A DNA stretch of 12,499 bases, from the NCBI GenBank assembly GCA_044349205.1, contig JBIKRJ010000053.1:1-12499 (forward strand), written 5' to 3'. Under the pieces are notes generated by a model. That model was not told the DNA's origin. It searched no databases and saw only the letters and a list, made by a program, of their open reading frames with translations. This document shows, piece after piece, positions 7,034 through 12,499 of the stretch. The stretch is from UBA9547 sp044349205. Its GTDB lineage: Bacteria > Bacteroidota > Bacteroidia > Cytophagales > UBA9547. Each line of letters opens with the position of its first letter. The stretch's first letter is position 1. The translations under genes were made by a program, and so were the position numbers.

Positions 7034-8134
7034 GTGAAATACGTTAATCGTCCTAAAGCTTATCTTTTATTGGAAGATGGTACTTTGTTCAATGGCTATG
7101 CCATTGGGAAAATCGGCACTACGGGTGGCGAAATTTGCTTCAATACGGGTATGACTGGGTATCAGGAGATTTACACCGACCCTTCGTATTTTGGACAAAT
7201 TATTATCAATACCAATACCCATATTGGGAACTATGGTGTGTTGAAAACAGAAGAAGAATCGGAAGGTCCAAAGTTTAATGGATTGGTTTGTCGCGATTTT
7301 AGTGAGATTTATTCAAGAGGCATGGCCGAAGGTTCGCTTCAGCAATATTTTGAGAAGCATAATATAACCGGTATATCTGGTATTGATACCAGAGCTTTGG
7401 TGACTTATTTGCGTAGCAAGGGAGCTATGAACGCTATCATTTCTTCCGAAATATTTGATGTACAAGAGTTGCAAATGCAATTGGACAAAGTCCCTAAAAT
7501 GGCAGGATTGGAGCTTTCTTCGGTAGTGAGCACCAAGACCCCTTATTTTGTAGGCGATTCATCTGCTTCCATAAAAATTGCCACATTGGACTTGGGAATT
7601 AAGAAAAGCATAGTTGAAAATTTGACTTCGCGCGACGCTTATTGCAAGGTATTTCCAGCAAAAACTACATTTGCCGAAATGCAACAGTGGCAACCACACG
7701 GTTATTTTATATCCAACGGTCCCGGTGACCCAGAAGCGGTTCCCTATGCAATCGAAACCGTAAAACAAATACTTGAAGCCAATATTCCAGTATTTGGGAT
7801 TTGTTTGGGACACCAAATGTTGGCCTTGGCCTGCGGAATTTCAACCTATAAAATGCACCATGGCCATAGGGGCTTGAATCACCCTGTTAAAAACTTGATT
7901 TCAGGACATTCCGAAATAACATCTCAAAACCACGGGTTTAGTATAAGCGAAAAAGATGTAGCAAGTAACCAAGATGTGATAGCTAGCCACGTAAATTTGA
8001 ACGATAACACCATAGAGGGAATAAAATTGAAACATAAAAAAGCTTTTTCGGTTCAATATCACCCTGAATCGTCGCCTGGCCCGCACGACTCTCGTTATTT
8101 ATTTGACGATTTTATTGATTTGATAAGAAAATAG
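7034..8134 (+). CDS. carA: Carbamoyl-phosphate synthase small (glutaminase) subunit
   Basis: CarA hydrolyses glutamine and channels ammonia to CarB, which makes carbamoyl phosphate for pyrimidine and arginine synthesis. The 366-residue product has the CPSase small-chain domain at about 1-135 (AYLLLEDGTLFNGYAIG, CFNTGMTGYQEIYTDPSY) and a class I glutamine amidotransferase domain at about 180-365. The catalytic triad is present: C257 in FGICLGHQM, H343 and E345 in QYHPESSPGP; SNGPGDPE (227-234) is also conserved. The start must be the GTG at 7034: an in-frame TAA lies at 7025 and no ATG is available before the conserved N-terminus. carB is not in this window. carA after rplQ is a recurring Bacteroidota arrangement. 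It seems to be separately transcribed, with a terminator on each side. Confidence 0.97.
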   Translation: MKYVNRPKAYLLLEDGTLFNGYAIGKIGTTGGEICFNTGMTGYQEIYTDPSYFGQIIINTNTHIGNYGVLKTEEESEGPKFNGLVCRDFSEIYSRGMAEGSLQQYFEKHNITGISGIDTRALVTYLRSKGAMNAIISSEIFDVQELQMQLDKVPKMAGLELSSVVSTKTPYFVGDSSASIKIATLDLGIKKSIVENLTSRDAYCKVFPAKTTFAEMQQWQPHGYFISNGPGDPEAVPYAIETVKQILEANIPVFGICLGHQMLALACGISTYKMHHGHRGLNHPVKNLISGHSEITSQNHGFSISEKDVASNQDVIASHVNLNDNTIEGIKLKHKKAFSVQYHPESSPGPHDSRYLFDDFIDLIRK

Positions 8135-8154
8135 CCCATTTCTTATTTTGAATT

Positions 8155-8184
8155 AAGCAGCAAGGTAGTCTTTGCTGCTTTTTT
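8155..8184 (+). terminator. Intrinsic terminator after carA
   Basis: A perfect 9-base-pair stem (AAGCAGCAA at 8155-8163 with TTGCTGCTT at 8172-8180) with an 8-base loop is followed directly by TTTT, then AGTTTT. It lies 20 bases after the carA stop, so carA and the ABC gene are probably separate transcripts. Confidence 0.85.
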
Positions 8185-8186
8185 AG

Positions 8187-8218
8187 TTTTAGTGGAAATG
8201 AGTTAGATTGTAGTATTG
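8187..8218 (+). promoter_or_regulatory. Weak candidate promoter for the ABC exporter gene
   Basis: TAGTATTG at 8211-8218 differs from the TAnnTTTG consensus at one base, and TTTT at 8187-8190 sits 20 bases upstream where a TTTG -33 element is expected. It would give a leader of about 20 bases. A promoter is expected between the carA terminator and the gene at 8244, but this match is imperfect. Confidence 0.3.
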
Positions 8219-8243
8219 TGTAATCAATTAAAAACAAGACGAA

Positions 8244-10016
8244 TTGCAAGAGAAAAACGGTAAGGTATTGGACAGCACTATTTACAAAGGTTTATTTCCT
8301 TTTCTGAAACCCTACATGGGACGTTTTCTTTTGTTAATCTCCATCATTTTGAGCCTTGCGATATTGTCTTCATCGCGCCCTTTTATTTTCAAGTACACCA
8401 TCGACCATCACATTGCGACAGGTAATTTGAATGCTTTGGGTGTGGTTACGGCAATTGTGGTGGCAATGTTGATGGTGCAGTTTATTTTTGAATATATCGA
8501 AACATACCTATCGGGTTGGCTTGGACAAACTATAATTCGAGATATACGCATAAAACTGTACCAGCACCTGCTTTCTCATCGTTTGGCATTTTTCGACCAT
8601 ACGCCTATTGGACGGCTCGTTACCCGCAACATTTCCGACATCCAAACACTTTCAGATGTATTTAGTGAGGGTTTGGCGGCCATTTTTGCCGATATATTGC
8701 AACTTATTTTCATTCTTGGTTTCATGTTTTACACCGACTGGCGCTTGACTCTCATTAGCCTTTCGATGTTGCCTTTCCTGTTGCTTGCCACTTATTTTTT
8801 TAAAGAAAGTGTGAAAAAATCTTTTCACGAGGTGCGAACCGCTGTGGCTGCCCTAAACACTTTTGTGCAAGAACATATTACTGGAATGGCTGTGGTGCAA
8901 ATATTCAATAGCGAGAAACGGGAATTTGAAAAATTTAAGGGAATTAATCTCGAACATCGGAAAGCCAACATTCGCTCGGTATGGTATTACTCTATTTATT
9001 TCCCAATTGCCGAAGTGATAGCAGCCGTGGGTATCGGATTGTTGGTGTGGTTTGGTGCGCATGAAGTGTTGAAAGACACTGTGACAATTGGTACTTTGGT
9101 AGCTTTTATCATGTATATAAACATGTTTTTCAGGCCTATACGAATGATAGCCGACAAACTGAATACCTTGCAAATGGGGGTGGTAAGTGGAGAACGTATT
9201 TTGAAATTGCTGCATGACCATGATCCAGTGCAATATTCTGGTACTTTGAAACCAAGTGTTAAATTGAACGGCGATGTGCGTTTCGACAAGGTTTCGTTTT
9301 CGTACGACGATAGTGACTATGTGTTGAATGACATTAGTTTTGAAGTGAAAAGAGGCGAATTGTTGGCCATAGTTGGGGCTACTGGAGCCGGAAAATCTTC
9401 GATAGTCAGTTTGTTGAATCGATTTTACGATTTCCAAAAAGGACATGTATACATAGATGGGATAGAGTTGGCTGATTATGATTTAGGATTCTTGCGAACT
9501 CACATAGCAGTTGTTATGCAAGATGTGTTTCTATTTTCCGATACTATTTATCATAATATTTCGCTTTGGGACCCGAAAATCACGCGCGACAAAGTGATAG
9601 AAACTGCTAAATTATTGGGCGCAGACAAGTTCATCGAAAATTTACCAGGCGCCTACGACTACAATGTGATGGAGCGTGGCGCAACACTAAGTGTAGGGCA
9701 AAGACAGCTCATATCCTTTGTGCGTGCTATGGTACACGACCCCGAAATTCTAATTTTAGACGAAGCTACCTCTTCTATCGACGACGATTCGGAACAGATT
9801 ATTCAAACTGCCATTGAAAAGATGATGAAAGGAAGAACTAGTATCGTCATTGCGCATCGCCTTTCAACTATTAGAGCGGCATCGCAAATTATGGTTTTGG
9901 ACAAGGGCGAAGTGAAAGAAAAAGGTACACACACCGAACTGCTTCAAAAGGAAGGTATGTATGCACAGCTGGTGAATTATCAACTGAGCGATAATACCCT
10001 GAACAGTGCGATATAA
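8244..10016 (+). CDS. ABC exporter half-transporter (membrane domain fused to ATPase)
   Basis: This is a 590-residue type IV ABC exporter of the MsbA/LmrA-like group, expected to work as a dimer that pumps lipids, drugs or peptides out of the cytoplasm. The membrane domain spans about residues 20-310, with hydrophobic helices near 26-46, 62-84, 146-164, 167-186, 252-272 and 281-297. The ATPase domain (about 343-580) has every motif: A-loop Y354, Walker A GATGAGKSS (378-386), Q-loop Q426, signature LSVGQ (482-486), Walker B ILILD (502-506) with catalytic E507, D-loop SSID and H538. All are canonical, so a catalytically competent homodimer is possible. The start is taken as TTG 8244: an in-frame TAA lies at 8229 and the first ATG (residue 25) would clip the first helix region. 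The substrate cannot be told from sequence. Confidence 0.93.
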   Translation: MQEKNGKVLDSTIYKGLFPFLKPYMGRFLLLISIILSLAILSSSRPFIFKYTIDHHIATGNLNALGVVTAIVVAMLMVQFIFEYIETYLSGWLGQTIIRDIRIKLYQHLLSHRLAFFDHTPIGRLVTRNISDIQTLSDVFSEGLAAIFADILQLIFILGFMFYTDWRLTLISLSMLPFLLLATYFFKESVKKSFHEVRTAVAALNTFVQEHITGMAVVQIFNSEKREFEKFKGINLEHRKANIRSVWYYSIYFPIAEVIAAVGIGLLVWFGAHEVLKDTVTIGTLVAFIMYINMFFRPIRMIADKLNTLQMGVVSGERILKLLHDHDPVQYSGTLKPSVKLNGDVRFDKVSFSYDDSDYVLNDISFEVKRGELLAIVGATGAGKSSIVSLLNRFYDFQKGHVYIDGIELADYDLGFLRTHIAVVMQDVFLFSDTIYHNISLWDPKITRDKVIETAKLLGADKFIENLPGAYDYNVMERGATLSVGQRQLISFVRAMVHDPEILILDEATSSIDDDSEQIIQTAIEKMMKGRTSIVIAHRLSTIRAASQIMVLDKGEVKEKGTHTELLQKEGMYAQLVNYQLSDNTLNSAI

Positions 10017-10029
10017 AAAGATTTTATGC

Positions 10030-10050
10030 TGTATTTCGATATGAAATGCA
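10030..10050. other. Small hairpin in the convergent intergenic gap
   Basis: An 8-base-pair stem (TGTATTTC at 10030-10037 with GAAATGCA at 10043-10050, one G-U pair) and a 5-base loop lies between the converging ABC gene and menB. Neither side has a proper T-tract placed after the stem: in the + direction it is followed by A-rich bases. It might still act as a weak bidirectional 3' end, since no better terminator is visible for either gene in the 52-base gap. Confidence 0.3.
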
Positions 10051-10068
10051 AAAAATTTGTTGGGGCAA

Positions 10069-10881
10069 TTAGGGTAATCGTGGAAATTTTCCAAAATCAG
10101 GAGTTCTTTTTTCGACAAAAGCATTTTTCCCTTCTTTTCCCTCTTCGCTCATATAGTATAAGAGTGTCGCATTTCCTGCCAATTCTTGAATGCCTTGCTG
10201 CCCATCCAAGTCGGCATTGAAGGCAGCTTTCAAACAGCGAATGGCCATCGGACTTTTTGCTAATATTTTTTGGCACCATTCCACGGTGGTTTCTTCTAGT
10301 TTATCCAATGGTACTACCTTGTTGACCAGTCCCATTTGCAAGGCTTCCTGGGCGTCGTACTGGTCGCACAAATACCAAATTTCGCGTGCTTTCTTTTGCC
10401 CTACTATGCTGGCCAAGTAAGAGGCTCCGAAGCCCCCATCGAAACTACCCACTTTTGGGCCTGTTTGTCCAAATCGGGCATTTTCGGCGGCGATTGTAAG
10501 GTCGCATACCACGTGCAGTACATGACCACCTCCAATGGCCCATCCCGCCACCATTGCTATGACTGGCTTGGGTATGCTGCGGATGATTTTTTGGAGGTCT
10601 AGTACATTCAATCTTGGAATGCCATCGCCCCCTACATAACCTGCATGGCCACGCACTTTTTGATCGCCACCGCTACAAAAGGCTTTCCCACCCTCGCCTG
10701 TAAGAATGATGACTCCAATGCGGGGGTCTTCTCGGCAAATGAGCATAGCATCAATCATTTCGCTTACTGTAAGCGGGGTAAATGCGTTGTGTACATGTGG
10801 GCGATTGATGCTTATTTTACCAATACCATTCATGTAAGTGAAAAGTATCTCTTGGTATTCTTTGATTATTTGCCAGGACAT
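10069..10881 (-). CDS. menB: 1,4-dihydroxy-2-naphthoyl-CoA synthase (MenB)
   Basis: MenB closes the second ring of the menaquinone nucleus by an intramolecular Claisen condensation of o-succinylbenzoyl-CoA. The 270-residue product is a crotonase-fold protein. It shows AFCSGGDQKVRG (67-78), which supplies an oxyanion-hole glycine, AGWAIGGGHVLHVVCDL (112-128), FGQTGPKVGSFDGGFG (137-152), and a C-terminal end (KRTPDFGKFPRLP) typical of MenB rather than other crotonases. Q139 and G141 match the bicarbonate-dependent class typified by E. coli, not the class with aspartate at that position as in Mycobacterium. Length agrees with the family. The start ATG lies 54 bases after the stop of the aldo/keto reductase gene, so the two may share a transcript. 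No clear promoter was found in that gap. Confidence 0.96.
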   Translation of the reverse strand: MSWQIIKEYQEILFTYMNGIGKISINRPHVHNAFTPLTVSEMIDAMLICREDPRIGVIILTGEGGKAFCSGGDQKVRGHAGYVGGDGIPRLNVLDLQKIIRSIPKPVIAMVAGWAIGGGHVLHVVCDLTIAAENARFGQTGPKVGSFDGGFGASYLASIVGQKKAREIWYLCDQYDAQEALQMGLVNKVVPLDKLEETTVEWCQKILAKSPMAIRCLKAAFNADLDGQQGIQELAGNATLLYYMSEEGKEGKNAFVEKRTPDFGKFPRLP

Positions 10882-10935
10882 ATTCTTGCTTTTAAAGTTT
10901 TATGTTTGATGTCTAAAGTGCAAAGCTGAGATGAA

Positions 10936-11973
10936 TTATATGCGATGATTGGTTATTTTTTCATGCATTCCGCCAGAGACGCCATCTTGTACACTAGGTC
11001 GGTTCAGGAAGTCATGAGGAAAACCCATTTCAACAGCACTAATATCATTAAGTTTTTTCATATGTTCTTCTGGTAATTTTATGCCCAAACAACCCAAACT
11101 ATCGGTAATTTGTTCGGCGTGTCTTGCCCCGATAATTGGAATGATGCGGCTGTTTTTTTGCCTCATCCAAGCCAAGGCTACTTGAGTGGCCGTGTAGCCA
11201 CATTCCTTTGCCACGTCCACCACTACTTGGGCAATTTTTAGATTACGTTCGGTGTAGTTTAAACTTGTTTCTTTTAGTCTTTTGGGTTCGGATGAGTCGG
11301 CGGACGATAGGTTGTATTTGCCCGTAAGTAATCCAGATCCTAGGGGTGACCAGGCCAACACCGACATGTCGAAAGCTTTTGAAGCTGGTATCATTTCGCG
11401 TTCGGCAGTACGTTGTATAAGACTGTATTCCAATTGATAAGCTGTAAAAGAAGACCAAGCCCTTAATTGCGCCATTGTATTGGCTTGTGCAACAATCCAA
11501 GCTGGTGTATCGGAAATGCCTGGGTAAATAATTTTACCGCTACGCACCAAGTCGTCGAAACCGCGCAAGATTTCCTCTACAGGTGTGGTCTGATCCCACA
11601 TGTGAAGGTAAAGTAGGTCGATGTAGTCGGTTTTTAGTCTTTTTAGACTACTTTCAACTGCTTGTACCATGTTTTTACGCGAATTACCAGAAAGGTTGGC
11701 CTTATTGCGTTGTGTGAAAAGTGTGTATTTAGTTGCTATGACTAAATTTTCTCTTTCGCTTTGTATAAGCTCGCCAAGAAATTTCTCGCTTGTGCCCTCG
11801 GTGTAGCGATTGGCAGTATCGATAAAGTTTCCTCCTGCATCAAGGAAAGTATCAAACATTTTTTTGCTCTCGGCAAAATTGCTTCCATAGCCCCATTCCT
11901 CTCCAAAAGTCATGGTGCCAAGGCAAATTTCCGAAACGCGGCAACCAGTAGGGCCAAGTAGTTGGTAATGCAT
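10936..11973 (-). CDS. Aldo/keto reductase family protein
   Basis: This is a 345-residue NAD(P)H-dependent oxidoreductase with the aldo/keto reductase TIM-barrel fold. The catalytic tetrad is complete: D52 and Y57 (NFIDTANRY), K82 (VIATKY) and H124 (LLYLHMWD). Other family marks are LGTMTFG near the N-terminus (18-24), the strand VLAWSPLGSGLLTGKY, and the cofactor-binding end IPIIGARHAEQI. The overall pattern (AESKKMFDTFLDAGGNFIDTA) resembles the AKR group that includes aryl-alcohol dehydrogenase-like and potassium-channel-beta-like proteins; the substrate cannot be predicted. Its ATG is 5 bases after the stop of the polyprenyl synthase gene, implying one transcript. Expected to be cytosolic; no signal peptide. 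Confidence 0.93.
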   Translation of the reverse strand: MHYQLLGPTGCRVSEICLGTMTFGEEWGYGSNFAESKKMFDTFLDAGGNFIDTANRYTEGTSEKFLGELIQSERENLVIATKYTLFTQRNKANLSGNSRKNMVQAVESSLKRLKTDYIDLLYLHMWDQTTPVEEILRGFDDLVRSGKIIYPGISDTPAWIVAQANTMAQLRAWSSFTAYQLEYSLIQRTAEREMIPASKAFDMSVLAWSPLGSGLLTGKYNLSSADSSEPKRLKETSLNYTERNLKIAQVVVDVAKECGYTATQVALAWMRQKNSRIIPIIGARHAEQITDSLGCLGIKLPEEHMKKLNDISAVEMGFPHDFLNRPSVQDGVSGGMHEKITNHRI

Positions 11974-11978
11974 AGTTT

Positions 11979-12499
11979 TTAATTTTCTCTGCCCATCAAT
12001 TCGTCAGCGAAAGTTTTGAGCTTGGCTATCTTCATTATCCCAGGCGAAAGACCCGATAAATTTTTTACTGCACGAACGTATAGTTCTTCCATCAAGGATT
12101 TGGTTTCTTTTTCTATTTGCAGCTGGTCGTAAATGGCCATTACCTTTTTTACTTTGTCATTTGCATCCAACTTTTGGTTTTCAAAAATTGAACTAAGTTC
12201 ATGGGCGGTTTTATCATCTGCCAATTCCATGGCCTTAGTATATAGGTAGGTTTTTTTGTTGGCGACAATATCTCCGCCTATAGTTTTGCCAACTTTACTT
12301 GCCTGACCGTAGGCATCTAAATAATCGTCTTGTACTTGAAAAGCCAGTCCGATAGTTTCTCCAAAATTGCGCAATTTAGAAGCTTCTTCTTCGCTTGCAC
12401 CACCTACCAATGCTCCAATTTGAAGGCTGAATCCAAGCAATACTGCAGTTTTCAGACGAATCATTTCCATGTATTCTTCTACGGTCACCTTCTCTCTTT
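11979..12499 (-). CDS. Polyprenyl diphosphate synthase, C-terminal half (5' end cut off)
   Basis: This trans-prenyltransferase adds isopentenyl diphosphate units to an allylic diphosphate to make farnesyl, geranylgeranyl or longer chains. Only the last 173 residues or so are in the window (family length about 320-330). They show REKVTVEEYMEMIRLKTAVLL and LAFQVQDDYLDAYG, the latter holding the second aspartate-rich motif (DDYLD, encoded at 12315-12329). VGKTIGGDIVANKKTYLY follows. The first aspartate-rich motif, whose flanking residues set chain length, lies outside, so product length cannot be inferred. The GTG at 12488 is an internal valine codon; the frame is open to the window edge. It is first in a - strand run with the aldo/keto reductase and menB. 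The product could feed the menaquinone side chain, but also other isoprenoids. Confidence 0.93.
   Translation of the reverse strand, partial: REKVTVEEYMEMIRLKTAVLLGFSLQIGALVGGASEEEASKLRNFGETIGLAFQVQDDYLDAYGQASKVGKTIGGDIVANKKTYLYTKAMELADDKTAHELSSIFENQKLDANDKVKKVMAIYDQLQIEKETKSLMEELYVRAVKNLSGLSPGIMKIAKLKTFADELMGREN

Noticed and set aside
8853..9446. 197-codon open frame on the minus strand inside the ABC exporter gene
   Set aside because: It is antisense to a clear coding gene, has no family resemblance and a composition (many His, Ser, Gln) typical of reverse-complement reading.
10190..10929. Several plus-strand open frames of 76-94 codons opposite menB
   Set aside because: They lie antisense to a well-conserved enzyme gene and match nothing I recognise.
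10882..10935. Possible separate promoter for menB in the gap after the aldo/keto reductase gene
   Set aside because: On the minus strand a TTTG is present, but the -7 position downstream of it (TAAAACTT) is a poor match to TAnnTTTG; not strong enough to list.
12486..12488. GTG as the start of the polyprenyl synthase gene
   Set aside because: It would give half a protein lacking the first aspartate-rich motif; the frame continues to the window edge with family-like residues.
1..12499. A defence island, mobile element, CRISPR array or other novel system
   Set aside because: I looked for repeats, transposase or integrase motifs, tRNA-linked attachment sites and unfamiliar gene clusters and saw none; every gene belongs to a known housekeeping or metabolic family.

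Overview
The window is a piece of a Bacteroidota chromosome, with low to moderate GC (roughly 40% by eye). Four things support this: gene order (secY directly followed by map, infA, rpmJ, rpsM, rpsK, rpsD, rpoA, rplQ and then carA, with no adk between secY and map); a 38-residue L36 that has lost most of its zinc ligands; almost no Shine-Dalgarno sequences before the starts; and a TAnnTTTG-type promoter match upstream of carA. The order or family within Bacteroidota cannot be settled from this sequence.

Positions 1-6924 (+ strand) are the distal spc operon and the alpha operon, read as one tightly packed run: rplR (5' end cut by the window), rpsE, rpmD, rplO, secY, map, infA, rpmJ, rpsM, rpsK, rpsD, rpoA, rplQ. 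It holds ten ribosomal proteins, the SecY translocon channel, methionine aminopeptidase, initiation factor IF-1 and the RNA polymerase alpha subunit. Gaps are 0-25 bases. rplO/secY share an ATGA overlap, secY/map abut, and map/infA overlap by 8 bases. Two of these genes, rpmD (57 aa) and rpmJ (38 aa), are very short. The run ends at a strong intrinsic terminator at 6952-6987.

Positions 7034-8134 (+) hold carA (glutaminase subunit of carbamoyl-phosphate synthetase), apparently with its own promoter lying on top of the rplQ terminator, and followed by its own terminator at 8155-8184. Positions 8244-10016 (+) hold a complete ABC-exporter half-transporter with an apparent TTG start.

From 10069 to the end everything is on the - strand, converging on the ABC gene across a 52-base gap. 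In transcription order these are a polyprenyl diphosphate synthase (only the C-terminal half is inside the window), an aldo/keto reductase 5 bases after it, and menB (1,4-dihydroxy-2-naphthoyl-CoA synthase) 54 bases later. MenB makes the naphthoquinone ring precursor of menaquinone, and a polyprenyl diphosphate synthase could supply its side chain, so a quinone link is plausible but not shown.

No stretch longer than about 110 bases lacks a gene. I see no tRNA, rRNA, CRISPR array, insertion sequence, prophage gene or broken gene. This is a conserved housekeeping region, and I found no credible novel system in it.
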